Origin: Henckelia pumila
Taxonomy: Eukaryota; Streptophyta; Magnoliopsida; Lamiales; Gesneriaceae
Length of the DNA: 64,000 nt
Direction: 5' to 3'
Assembly: GCF_033568475.1 (NCBI RefSeq)
Contig: NC_133122.1
Location: 136,345,402 to 136,409,401 of the forward strand
Below, piece by piece: positions 1-11,198 of this stretch. The position numbers and the translations under genes were made by a program. Numbering within the stretch: position 1 is the first letter of the stretch; each line of letters begins with the position of its first letter. A model generated the notes under the pieces. It was not told the origin of the DNA and searched no databases. It worked only from the letters and a program-made list of their open reading frames with translations.

Positions 1-2
1 TA

Positions 3-1441
3 AAATTAAAAGACGTACCAATTAATTATGTTGATAAACCGGCAACAACAAATAAAAGGAAAAATGATAGTCAAAACCCGGCAAACCTTTGGCATGCTAG
101 GCTAAGTCATATTTTCTCAAGGAGGATGAACAAGCTAGTGGGAGAGGGCATGTTTGATATGTCTGATATTAACTCTCTACCAACTTGTGAGTCCTGCCTA
201 AAAGGAAAAATGACTAAAACTCCTTTCAAAGGAAAACCTGAGCATAGTCAAAATCTGTTGGATTTGATCCATACAGATGTTTGTGGCCCATTTAGTATTG
301 GTACTAAATATGGTAACACCTACTTCATTACCTTTGCTGATGATTATTCTAGGTACGGGTATTTATATTTGATTAAATATAAGTCTGAATCATTTGAAAA
401 GTTGAAAGAATTCAAGGCTGAAGTAGAAAACAAACTAGGTAGGAGTATTAAAGCACTTCGATCAGATCGAGGTGGAAAATACTTAAGTACCGAGTTTTTG
501 GGCTATCTAAAAGAGAATGAGATTCTTTCTCAGTGGACTCCTCCTATGACACCTCAGCTAAATGGCATTTCGGAGCTTCGCAATCGAACTTTGTTGGACA
601 TGGTTCGATCAATGATGAGCTTCACTGAGCTCCCACCTTTGTTTTGGGGCTATGCACTTGAAACGGCGGTATTGTTGTTAAACAATGTCCACACTAAAGT
701 AGTGAACAAAACTCCATATGAATTATGGACTGGCAAAACTCCTAAGTATTCGTACTTGAGGATTTGGGGATGTCCTGCTTACGTGAAGCAGACAGTGGGA
801 TATAAGTTGGATAGTCGATCCACCTTATGTTATTTTGTAGGGTATCCGAAGAATTCAATCGGATATTATTTCTATCATCCTACTGAAACAAAAGTGTTTT
901 TTCGAGGAATTCCACCTTCATGGAGAAGGAATTCTTACTTGATAAGAAAGGCAAGATGATAGAACTCGGAGAAATACGAGAAGAACCCAAGATACAAAAT
1001 AACGATCCCGCGCCTCTGGAACCAATAATTGACACGCCTCTTCCTAGAAGATCCGAGAGGACTTCTAGACCTCCTATTCGACATGGTTTGCTTCTTGAAG
1101 GGGATCAAAGTGAACCCGACATTGGATGTGATCCAAGAAACTTCAAGGAAGCAATTTCTGATGCTAATTCGAACTTATGGCTTGAAGCTATGCAGTTGGA
1201 AATAGACTCGATGCATACAAACCAAGTTTGGTCTTTAGTAGATCCTCCCGATGGAATTGTTCCAATAGGGTGTAAATGGATCTACAAGAGGAAACTTGGG
1301 TCTGATGGTAAGGTACTGACCTACAAGGCACGATTGGTCGCAAAAGGTTATACTCAAAGACAAGGTGTTGACTATGATGAAACTTTTTCACCAGTCGCAA
1401 TGTTCAAGTCCATAAGAATCCTTATTGCCATAGCAGCTTGG
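3..1441 (+). pseudogene. Copia A pol, integrase and start of RT (broken)
   Basis: The frame is open from the window edge (KLKDVP...). It shows the GAG-pre-integrase HHCC zinc region (WHARLSH...CESCLKGK, about 80-210) and then the integrase core (HTDVCGPF, ALRSDRGGKYLS, with glutamate expected about 35 residues later). A frameshift near 900-925 (after the TKVF segment) moves the reading into the frame open at 920. There the linker (PRRSERTSRPP) and the RT start ([29 protein letters not shown]) follow. The reading ends at 1441 where element B begins; the last codons of the apparent frame to 1504 belong to B's LTR. Integrase would insert cDNA and RT would copy the RNA. The frameshift and the insertion make this copy non-functional. 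Confidence 0.9.
1437..1441. repeat. Left target-site duplication of element B (CTTGG)
   Basis: CTTGG directly precedes the B LTR start and recurs at 9913-9917, directly after B's other LTR. Five base pairs is the usual length for Copia insertions. Confidence 0.95.
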
Positions 1442-3305
1442 TGTTGGAAAACTGGCGAGTTCCCAGACCAATTACGATTGATACCCGGTGCAGCGGAAGT
1501 TTAAAAATTTTTCATGGAACGTTTCCATGGTATGGGTATCAACCGTTCATCGATTGAATTACGTGTGTGTAAAATTTAAATAACAATTAAATAAATTTTA
1601 CCTCAAATCTCGCAACGAGATTAATGGACACCAACAGAACAATTCTGCTCTTGTTGTCTCTCCCTGGAACCGATGAACGCCTTCAATCAGGTCCACGAAC
1701 AGAGGTTTAATCCCTCTGATAGATTGCACTAGAAAATCTATCAGAAGTTTTCTGCGAAGAGAATACACGAATCTGATTCGTTATTCCTTACTGCGATTCA
1801 AAATCACAGACCGGAATTTTCTCGGGCAGAGTGAAGGGGGCGGCCGAAATATGTTTGAGAGAGAGGGTAGGGTTTTCGAAAATTGCTCTAAAAAATAATG
1901 ACCTGTTGTGTTGTAATTTCTGTACTGAAATAACTTATTTATAATGCAGGCCACTAACACCTTAGGGCCCATTAATCATAAGCTGGGGCCCGACAAGCAA
2001 AGCCCGCTCGTTCAGAAATTAATATAAAATTCATCGTGACTCCGATTGATGAAACGATTTCACCAATGTGCACAGAAACCATTTCTGCACGTTTTAAAGT
2101 CAAAATAAATTTTCCTGAATCCGAATTCAGTGGTTTCCAAAAATGTCCATCCCTATGTCATTTTAGGAAATCCTACTCCCTTACTCTTATTTAAGAAGTC
2201 CAACTCCTTAGTTCATTAAATTTAACTCTTTAAATTTAACTATCTCAACGGGGATTAAAACTCCATTACACTGTGTGACCCTCAATGGTTCAGGGATACA
2301 GCTAGCCGTGGGCTCACAACTCCTTGTGACTCGGAACAACACTTTCCGACTTGCCCAACGAATCATGGTAAAGCGCCTAGCAACATCGCCCCATGATTCC
2401 CTAGGTATCACTGATAGTGCCTACAAGAACCAGTAGATTTTGGTTAACGTACAGTACGGTCCCTTCATCCATATATCCCGATCGAATCAACAACCATTGG
2501 TATATCGAGAGTCGCTCAAGATTCGATAACTATGCAATACATCTTGAAGATCAAATTAGTGACATCGCATGTGCTACTAAGAAACCATTTCTTAAATCAC
2601 ATCAAGTACTCTGGCCAGAGATTTGTCACACTAATATCTCCTCAGATCGCATAGGATATCCACACTCGCAAGTATGTGGTGAATCCTTGACAACAATGCA
2701 TTGACTCCTATATGTGTCGTAACTGTACCCAATCTCGACACCTGATGACCCCCTCAGAGTCGGTAAACGAGTCAAAGCACAGTACTAGCATATAGAGTCT
2801 CCATGATGTTTCAAGTCGTAAGGACTAATGGTGTACAACCAAAACCGCGGACTTTATCCACTCGATAAGTGATAACCACTTGGAAAGTCCGGATAGGGTA
2901 GTTCGACTATTCATCCTATGAATATCCATTTGCATGCTTCGAACATCTCCATGTTCCCTACCAATGAAACGTGGTACTCCGCATCGCAAATGCTAGTCTC
3001 AAACTCGAGCGATCCTTATCCTTATTATCGGACGGCTCAATCGACTAGGAACGGTTTTAGAATATACAGTGACTATAAGATGTATTTCATGATAGACATC
3101 TCCATGTTCTACCACATCTTACATACACTATAGTATATTCAAGGTCTTTATCAAAACAACAATAGTATATCACAATATAACAATATGAAGTAATATAAAG
3201 TCATTGCCATAAAAGTGTAAATAATATTAAACAAAAGATTGTTTATACAAAGAGTCAACAAAGCCCATAGCCACACAGTTGGCTCACTGGGCACCCACTC
3301 TTACA
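1442..3305 (-). repeat. LTR of element B (3' LTR in element orientation)
   Basis: Direct copy of 8049-9912. The minus strand runs TGTAAGAGTGGG to CCAACA, so it has the TG...CA ends of an LTR. A TATA-like stretch on the minus strand (reverse complement of ttatttataatg near 1930-1942) would serve the promoter when this sequence is the 5' copy. Short open frames inside the LTR recur unchanged in the other copy and are not genes. Confidence 0.95.
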
Positions 3306-3320
3306 ATCTCCCACTTGCCC
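3306..3320 (-). other. Polypurine tract of element B
   Basis: On the minus strand the sequence GGGCAAGTGGGAGAT lies immediately upstream of the 3' LTR and just after the pol stop. It is the expected primer for plus-strand DNA synthesis. The same tract is found in A and D. Confidence 0.85.
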
Positions 3321-5461
3321 TATAGCCAACTAGTCATACTACGTAGACCCATTGCTTCGCGATGTTTGTCAAACAATGGTCCTGGCAAAGGCTTAGTAAG
3401 TGGATCAGCGATATTGTCTGCAGAGGCCACTCGTTCGACACTGATGTCTCCTCTTTCCACAATCTCCCTGATTATGTGGTATTTCCTCAGTACGTGTTTG
3501 GATCTTTGATGAGACCTTGGTTCCTTTGCTTGAGCAACGGCACCCGTGTTGTCGCAGTACACCGGGACTGGACCAACAAATTCAGGAATGACGCCCAACT
3601 CTTGGACGAAATTCCTCATCCAAACGGCCTCTTTAGCAGCAGCTGATGCTGCAATGTATTCAGCCTCAGTGGTGGAATCCGCTGTGGTGTCCTGCTTGGA
3701 ACTCTTCCAAGAGACAGCACCGCCATTGAGCATGAACACAAATCCAGAGGTTGACTTCGAGTCATCCACATCACTTTGGAAGCTAGAGTCGGTATAGCCT
3801 TCCAGTTTGAGTTCTCGTCCTCCATAAACCATGAACATATTCTTAGTCCTTCGCAAGTACTTAAGAATGTCTTTCACGGCTTTCCAATGCATCTGACCAG
3901 GATTAGACTGATATCTGCTCGTGACACTCAGAGCAAATGCTACATCCGGTCTGGTAGATATCATCCCATACATGATACTACCTATAGCTGACGCATATGG
4001 TACATGTGTCATATTCTCTATCTCTGCATCAGTCTTGGGACACATAGACTTGGATAGAGAAACTCCATGACACATGGGTAGATGTCCTCTCTTGGACCCA
4101 TCCATTGAAAACCGTTTCAATATGGTATCGATGTAGGTTGATTGAGTGAGTCCTATCATTCTCTTAGATCTATCCCTATAGATCTGTATCCCAAGAATGT
4201 AGGATGCCTCACCCAAATCCTTCATCGAAAATCTACCTGATAACCATATCTTTGTTGACTGCAACATCCCTACATCATTCCCAATGAGTAGGATGTCATC
4301 AACATAAAGTACTAAGAATGTTACCGCATCCTTAACTACTTTCTTGTACACGCAAGGTTCCTCCGGGTTCTTGATGAAACCAAAATCTTTTATTGTTTCA
4401 TCAAATTTCTGGTTCCAACTTCTCCTTCTCCAAGAAGGTGGCATTCCTAGAAACAAACACCTTTGTTTCAGCAGGATAATAGAAATAATATCCGATTGAA
4501 TTCTTCGGATACCCTACAAAATAACATAAGCTGGATCGACTATCCAACTTATCTCCCACTGTCCGCTTCACGTAAGCAGGACATCCCCAAATCCTCAAGT
4601 ACGAATACTTAGGAGCTTTGCCATTCCATAACTCGTATGGTGTTTTGTCCACTGCTTTAGTGTGGACGTTGTTCAACAACAATACCGCCGTTTCAAGCGC
4701 ATAGCCCCAAAACGAAGGTGGAAGCTCAGTGAAGCTCATCATAGATCGAACCATGTCCAACAAAGTTCGATTACGACGCTCCGATACACCATTAAGCTGT
4801 GGTGTCATAGGAGGAGTCCACTGAGAGAGAATCCCATTCTCTTTTAGATAGTCCAAAACTCGGTACTCAAGTATTCTCCACCTCGATCCGATCGAAGTGC
4901 TTTAATACTTTTACCTAGCTTGTTTTCTACTTCAGCCTTGAATTCTTTGAACTTTTCAAATGCTTCAGACTTATATTTCATTAAATATAAATACCTATAC
5001 CTTGAATAATCATCAGTAAAGGTAATGAAGTAGGTGTGGCCATGTTGAGTCCCTACTCTAAATGGACCACAAACATCTGTGTGGATCAAATCCAACAGAT
5101 TCTGACTACGCTCAGGTTTCCCCTTAAAAGGAGATTTAGTCATTTTTCCTTTTAGACAAGATTCACAAGTAGGTAGAGAGTTAATATCAGACATATCAAA
5201 CATGCCCTCTCCCACTAGCTTGTTCATCCTTCTTGAGAAAATATGACCTAGCCTAGCGTGCCATATGTTTGCCGGGTTTTGACTATCGTTTTTCCTTTTG
5301 TTTGTTGTAGCCGGTTTATCAACATAATTCATTGGAACGTCTTTTAGTTTTAAGTTGTATAGATCGTTTTCAAATTGTCCATTTCCAATTAAACATTCAT
5401 TCTTGTAAATATTGCAAATCTCATTCACAAAATTGCAAGAATAACCATCTCTATCTAGCAT
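3320..5461 (-). pseudogene. Copia B pol (integrase, truncated RT, RNase H)
   Basis: Read leftwards from 5461: zinc region (WHARLGH, CESCLKGKM), integrase core (HTDVCGPF, ALRSDRGGEYLS), then a one-base loss in a T run near 4850 that shifts frame, then the integrase C-terminal part (YELWNGKAPKYSYLR, VGYPKNSIGYYF). At about 4430-4440 the integrase tail TFLEKE is fused directly to the RT segment SWNQKFDETIK. About 0.7 kb present in D (the linker and the front of RT) is missing. The rest of RT (YVDDILLIGND) and RNase H ([42 protein letters not shown]) are open to the stop. Without the RT front the product could not be an active polymerase. Confidence 0.9.
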
Positions 5462-6035
5462 AGAAATAGAAATAATGTTTTAATTAAATCTGGCACAAAT
5501 AAAACATCTCTCAACAATAATTTAAAACCATTCTGCAAAATCAAACAAACATCTCCAATGGCCGTAGCTTCAACTCTGGAACCATTCCCGAGCCTCAGCT
5601 GGGTCTCACCCATTCTAAGCCTGCGACTTCTTGTCATCACCTGCAAATCATTGCAAATGTGAGATCCACATCCGGTATCCAATACCCAAGAAGTTGTATT
5701 AAGTGACATGTTTATTTCGATATAGAACATACCCTTTGCAGTTCCCAACTGCTCGAGGTATTCCTTGCAGTTACGTTTCCAATAACCGGGTTTCTTGCAG
5801 TGATGGCAAACTTGTTTAGACTTGTCCAATTTTGTATGTAACATTTTGCCTTGAGATCATGGTCCAACCATTTCTCTAGTTACATCAGCCAGGGCTGTTT
5901 TCGGAGAAGCCTTTTCTAACACTTAGAAAATCTTTTTCCGAACTTAGGACAATCTTAACTTATGGAATCATTCTGTATTGTTTGCGTCAATAAGTTTGTT
6001 TTGTTGGAGAACAGAAACATGTGGATTACTGAGAT
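5455..6035 (-). pseudogene. Copia B gag and protease remnant
   Basis: The downstream half is open from 5844. It has a zinc knuckle (CHHCKKPGYWKRNC) and a protease region with the active-site triplet in context (WVLDTGCGSHIC). It runs into pol through a one-base loss in an A run near 5480. Upstream, 5860-6035 on the minus strand still reads as a decayed gag N-terminus (LQQNKLIDAN, VLEKASPK) with stops. Compared with D, about 0.5 kb of the gag core is missing: the DHDLKAKC-like region is joined almost directly to the lysine-rich segment before the zinc knuckle. Gag would form the particle and bind RNA; this copy cannot. Confidence 0.8.
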
Positions 6036-6207
6036 AAAACAGACAATTATCGATGATTGTTTAAATAATTTACTAAGACATAAAATTGGCGAATTTTATT
6101 TTATGAATCTCACTCCCACTATTTTAACGATTTCACCACCCTCTAGTGAAAACGGGAAACTTTTTCCTTAGTGAGAACATGGAGTCCAATTGACAAACTT
6201 ATGGTCC

Positions 6208-6486
6208 CGAATAATATCAGCCAACCATAATTCTCAAAAGGTAGAGCCCAATTGCTTCCAAAGCAACCCCCATGTATTTACCTCATGTCCAATAAGGGCC
6301 CAATAATATGACGCCGTTTAAAGTGACATGTCAAGATGACCCATCAATATTAAGTTTTGATGGACGGTCGCCATGTGGATCCCCCAATAATATGAGCCGA
6401 TCCCATGGGAGTTCCACCCAACTTACAACATTTGTCGATCCAATGTACAGCTTTCCGACGGACGGGCCCCCCCAATAATATGAGCC
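6208..6486 (-). repeat. Iterated AATAATAT(C/G)AGCC motif in the B leader
   Basis: Four copies of a motif of about 14 bp start near 6209, 6301, 6385 and 6473 on the plus strand (forms include caataatatgagcc). Spacings are 92, 84 and 88 bp. D has the same four at 45617, 45709, 45792 and 45881, with spacings of 92, 83 and 89. The sequence between copies is not obviously a full tandem repeat. Confidence 0.75.
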
Positions 6487-7536
6487 GGACCGTATCCGCG
6501 GGTAGCATCACATACATTGACCGTTGATGGAAGGTAGGAACATTTAAACAATATTTAAATTTCCTTTATTTATCTTGATATAAATTTTAAATCATATTTA
6601 AAATGAGGGATTTTATTTATAAAAATATTTGTCTCATCATATTTAATTTATTGCATGCATTGCCGGATTCACGCAATTTATGTCTAAACATGCATACAAT
6701 CATAATATCACATATTATATAGGATGATCGATTCCATTTCTAATTGACCCGTGGTTGCCAATCACGGGTCTTAGTCCAATCCTAGGTAATATGCAGTATG
6801 CAAATGCAATCCTATTACATATGCTTCCAATTTACATTTCTTCAGTCTTCATTGTCTGCTGGGCCCACCATCTTCAAATCTTGATCTCCCACTAAATCTA
6901 ATGTATTTACAATTAAATAACAATGACAAGTAGGGGATACATTTTTAGGGGGTGGGAACGGGCTATAAACCAAGCCCACTTTTATTACATATGACATTCA
7001 TATCGGGCCATAAACCAGGCCCATTAATAAAACCAACAACAATAAAGACAAAATGTAAATTCCTAACATACACCTACAAAATTGGTCATGGCAATCGATC
7101 ATCCTTATCCAATAACATTTAATTCAAAATTAATTTATTGGATAACATGCTGTGGCAATTCAAATTTAAACAAGATAAAATCATATTTTATATATAAAAT
7201 CACATTTCACATATAAAATCATATTTTATCTCCATATCAAATAAAATCATATTTTATCTATAAAATCCAATTTTACAAATAAAATCATATTTTATCTAAT
7301 ATATCATAAGATCATATCTTATCATCAATTGTACCAAAATAATTGATTTCAAAATTCAATTTACGGATAAAATATTAAAATTTTCCAAAAATTCAAATTT
7401 ATCCAAAATCAATTTTAAAATTTACGGACTCGAACAATTCGATCCGAAATCTCGTGAACCAATCAAAAACAATTTTTGACCGGACCAAAAATAAAATTTT
7501 AAATATTAAAATTAATAAAAATATTAAAAAATTAAT

Positions 7537-7921
7537 TTTTCCCGCGGGCCACCCGGGACATTCCCGGGTTGGCCCGCACCCGGGGCGCGGGCCGGGGCAG
7601 CCCGGCTGCCCCCTTAGGGCAGCAACGTTTGCTGCCCTGGCGGCGCCTGGCGCCGCCGCTGGGCGGCGCCGTGCGTCGCCCTGGGCGGCGCTGTGCGCCG
7701 CCCTGGGCAGCGCCGAGCGCTGCCCTGCGCAGCGCCCAGCGCTGCGCTGGGCAGCGCACAGCGCTGCCCTGGGCAGCGCCGTGCGCCGCCCTGGGCGGCG
7801 ACGATCGCCGCCCTGGGCGGCGCCGTGCGCCCCCTTTGGGCGGCGCCGTGCGCCGCCCCTGGGGGCAGCGACCATCGCTGCCCCCTCCGGGCAGCGATCC
7901 AATCGCTGCCCGGGTTTCGCC
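7537..7921. repeat. GC-rich minisatellite of GGGCAGCG/GGGCGGCG units
   Basis: In an AT-rich element this stretch of about 385 bp is almost entirely G and C. It is built from short units such as ccctgggcggcgccgtgcgc that alternate cagcg and cggcg. Many units are self-complementary (gcagcg...cgctgc), so strong RNA hairpins are expected in the leader. Long open frames on both strands here come from the lack of A/T-containing stop codons. D has only a short version (about 46928-47075). Confidence 0.85.
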
Positions 7922-8035
7922 CCCCGGAAAAAAAAATATTTTTTTTTTTATTTAAAATATTTATTTTGTTTCAAAAACCGAGACTCAAAAATTTTGTACA
8001 ATTGATTAATTCAATCGATTGATCTGAGCAACCTG

Positions 8036-8047
8036 GCTCTGATACCA
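8036..8047 (-). promoter_or_regulatory. Primer-binding site of element B (initiator Met tRNA type)
   Basis: The minus strand reads TGGTATCAGAGC directly inside the 5' LTR (8049-9912). This is the standard Copia primer-binding sequence complementary to the 3' end of initiator methionine tRNA. Confidence 0.92.
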
Positions 8048-8048
8048 C

Positions 8049-9912
8049 TGTTGGAAAACTGGCGAGTTCCCAGACCAATTACGATTGATACCCGGTGCAG
8101 CGGAAGTTTAAAAATTTTTCATGGAACGTTTCCATGGTATGGGTATCAACCGTTCATCGATTGAATTACGTGTGTGTAAAATTTAAATAACAATTAAATA
8201 AATTTTACCTCAAATCTCGCAACGAGATTAATGGACACCAACAGAACAATTCTGCTCTTGTTGTCTCTCCCTGGAACCGATGAACGCCTTCAATCAGGTC
8301 CACGAACAGAGGTTTAATCCCTCTGATAGATTGCACTAGAAAATCTATCAGAAGTTTTCTGCGAAGAGAATACACGAATCTGATTCGTTATTCCTTACTG
8401 CGATTCAAAATCACAGACCGGAATTTTCTCGGGCAGAGTGAAGGGGGCGGCCGAAATATGTTTGAGAGAGAGGGTAGGGTTTTCGAAAATTGCTCTCAAA
8501 AATAATGACCTGTTGTGTTGTAATTTCTGTACTGAAATAACTTATTTATAATGCAGGCCACTAACACCTTAGGGCCCATTAATCATAAGCTGGGGCCCGA
8601 CAAGCAAAGCCCGCTCGTTCAGAAATTAATATAAAATTCATCGTGACTCCGATTGATGAAACGATTTCACCAATGTGCACAGAAACCATTTCTGCACGTT
8701 TTAAAGTCAAAATAAATTTTCCTGAATCCGAATTCAGTGGTTTCCAAAAATGTCCATCCCTATGTCATTTTAGGAAATCCTACTCCCTTACTCTTATTTA
8801 AGAAGTCCAACTCCTTAGTTCATTAAATTTAACTCTTTAAATTTAACTATCTCAACGGGGATTAAAACTCCATTACACTGTGTGACCCTCAATGGTTCAG
8901 GGATACAGCTAGCCGTGGGCTCACAACTCCTTGTGACTCGGAACAACACTTTCCGACTTGCCCAACGAATCATGGTAAAGCGCCTAGCAACATCGCCCCA
9001 TGATTCCCTAGGTATCACTGATAGTGCCTACAAGAACCAGTAGATTTTGGTTAACGTACAGTACGGTCCCTTCATCCATATATCCCGATCGAATCAACAA
9101 CCATTGGTATATCGAGAGTCGCTCAAGATTCGATAACTATGCAATACATCTTGAAGATCAAATTAGTGACATCGCATGTGCTACTAAGAAACCATTTCTT
9201 AAATCACATCAAGTACTCTGGCCAGAGATTTGTCACACTAATATCTCCTCAGATCGCATAGGATATCCACACTCGCAAGTATGTGGTGAATCCTTGACAA
9301 CAATGCATTGACTCCTATATGTGTCGTAACTGTACCCAATCTCGACACCTGATGACCCCCTCAGAGTCGGTAAACGAGTCAAAGCACAGTACTAGCATAT
9401 AGAGTCTCCATGATGTTTCAAGTCGTAAGGACTAATGGTGTACAACCAAAACCGCGGACTTTATCCACTCGATAAGTGATAACCACTTGGAAAGTCCGGA
9501 TAGGGTAGTTCGACTATTCATCCTATGAATATCCATTTGCATGCTTCGAACATCTCCATGTTCCCTACCAATGAAACGTGGTACTCCGCATCGCAAATGC
9601 TAGTCTCAAACTCGAGCGATCCTTATCCTTATTATCGGACGGCTCAATCGACTAGGAACGGTTTTAGAATATACAGTGACTATAAGATGTATTTCATGAT
9701 AGACATCTCCATGTTCTACCACATCTTACATACACTATAGTATATTCAAGGTCTTTATCAAAACAACAATAGTATATCACAATATAACAATATGAAGTAA
9801 TATAAAGTCATTGCCATAAAAGTGTAAATAATATTAAACAAAAGATTGTTTATACAAAGAGTCAACAAAGCCCATAGCCACACAGTTGGCTCACTGGGCA
9901 CCCACTCTTACA
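8049..9912 (-). repeat. LTR of element B (5' LTR in element orientation)
   Basis: Second 1864-bp copy of 1442-3305 at an exact offset of 6607. The ends match the first copy, the primer-binding site lies just inside, and CTTGG lies just outside (9913-9917). The near-identity points to a recent insertion or recent gene conversion. Confidence 0.95.
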
Positions 9913-9917
9913 CTTGG
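9913..9917. repeat. Right target-site duplication of element B (CTTGG)
   Basis: CTTGG follows the B LTR end and repeats 1437-1441. Beyond it the interrupted RT frame of A resumes. Confidence 0.95.
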
Positions 9918-11184
9918 TATGACTATGAGATATGGCAAATGGATGTGAAGACTGCATTTCTTAATGAAAACATTAAGGAAGAGATCTATATGATGCAGCC
10001 GGAGGGATTCACATCCATGGGAAGCGAGCATAAGGTATGCAAGCTTCAGAGATCAATTTATGGTCTCAAACAGGCATCAAGAAGTTGGAACCAAAAATTT
10101 TATGAAACAATAAAGGACTTTGGTTTTATCAAGAACCCGGAGGAACCGTGCGTATACAAGAAAGTAGTTAAGGATGCTGTGACATTCTTAGTGCTTTACG
10201 TTGATGACATCCTACTCATTGGGAATGATGTAGGGATGTTGCAGTCAACAAAAATATGATTATCAGGTAGATTCTCGATGAAGAACTTGGGTGAGGCGTC
10301 CTATATTCTAGGAATACAGATCTATAGAGATAGATCTAAGAGAATGATAGGACTCACTCAAGAAACCTACATCGACACCATATTGAAAAGGTTTTCTATG
10401 GATGAGTCCAAGAGAGAACATCTACCTATGTGCCATGGAGTTTCTCTATCCAAGTCTATGTCTCACAAGACTGACGAATAGATAGATAAAATGACACACG
10501 TACCATATGCGTCAGCCATAGGGAGTATCATGTATGGGATGATATCTACCAGACCGGATGTGGCCTATGCTCTGAGTGTCACAAGCAGATATCAAGCCAA
10601 TCCCGGTCAAATGCATTGGAAAGCTGTGAAGGATATTCTTAAGTACTTAAGAAGGACTAAGAATGTATTCATGGTTTATGGGGGAAGAGAATTGAAATTG
10701 GAAGGCTATACCGACTATAGCTTCCAAAGCGACGTGGATGACTCGAAATCAACCTCTGGATTTGTATTCATGCTCAATGGCGGTGTTGTCTCTTGGAAAA
10801 GTTCCAAGCAGGACACCACAGCGGATTTTACCACTGAGGCAGAATACATTGCAGCATCAGTTGCTGCTAAAGAGGCCGTTTGGATGAGGAATTTCGTCCA
10901 AGAGTTGGGGGGTCATTCCTGAAGCTGTTGGTCCAGTCCCGGTGTACTGTGACAACACTGGTGCCGTTGCTTAGGCAAAGAAACCAAGGTATTATCAAAG
11001 ATCCAAACACATACTGAGGAAATACCACATCATCCGGGAGATCGTGGAAAGAGGAGACATCACTGTCGAGAGAGTGGCCTCTGCAGACAATATCGCTGAT
11101 CCACTTACTAAGCCCTTGCCAGGACCATTATTTGACAAACATCGCGAAGCAATGGGACTACGTAGTATGACTAGTTGGCTTTAG
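9918..11184 (+). pseudogene. Copia A pol, RT and RNase H part (broken)
   Basis: Continuation of A's pol after element B. RT motifs in order: WQMDVKTAFLNENIKEEIYM, SIYGLKQASRSW, YVDDILLIGND, LGIQIYRDRSKR. Then the RNase [67 protein letters not shown], with a stop at 11182-11184. Breaks seen: TGA at 10257, TAG at 10479, an extra G near 10912 in a G run that shifts frame, and an in-frame TAG about 10972. The YVDD motif is intact but the frame cannot give one protein. Confidence 0.9.
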
Positions 11185-11198
11185 GGCAAGTGGGAGAT
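11185..11198 (+). other. Polypurine tract of element A
   Basis: GGCAAGTGGGAGAT lies between the pol stop and the TGAAAGAGTGGG start of the 3' LTR. It is the same tract as in B and D. Confidence 0.85.

Larger units (their letters stand above)
6036..8035 (-). other. Leader (5' untranslated region) of Copia B
   Basis: About 2 kb between the primer-binding site and gag in element orientation, with no supported coding. It holds a four-copy AATAATATGAGCC-type motif (6208-6486), AT-rich stretches with repeated ATTTTATC/AAAATCATA words (7140-7320), and a GC-rich minisatellite (7537-7921). A colinear leader is present in D (45480-47179). Confidence 0.75.
1442..9912 (-). mobile_element. Copia element B, complete but internally deleted
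   Basis: A complete minus-strand LTR retrotransposon of 8471 bp. Its two 1864-bp LTRs (1442-3305 and 8049-9912) sit at a constant offset of 6607 and begin TGTTGG and end TTACA on the plus strand. It has a primer-binding site matching initiator Met tRNA, a polypurine tract and CTTGG duplications. The only LTR difference I spotted is at 1890 versus 8497; I did not align every base. The body is defective: the gag core and the first part of RT are deleted and several single-base frameshifts break pol. It belongs to the same family as A and D. Confidence 0.95.

Noticed and set aside
2208..3133. Short open frames in B's LTR, repeated exactly at 8815-9740
   Set aside because: They are inside LTRs and duplicated because the LTR is duplicated. 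No family features.
7399..8022. Several long open frames on both strands giving Ala/Arg/Pro-rich proteins
   Set aside because: They overlap the GC-rich minisatellite. Lack of stops follows from base composition; no domain or start context.
8036..8047. tRNA-like words (TGGTATCAGAGC) as a possible tRNA gene
   Set aside because: Only the 12-bp complement of a tRNA end, placed beside LTRs in every element; no tRNA fold.
1442..9912. Near-identical LTR pair as an assembly duplication
   Set aside because: TG...CA ends, primer site, polypurine tract and CTTGG on both sides fit a true insertion. Long reads would settle it.
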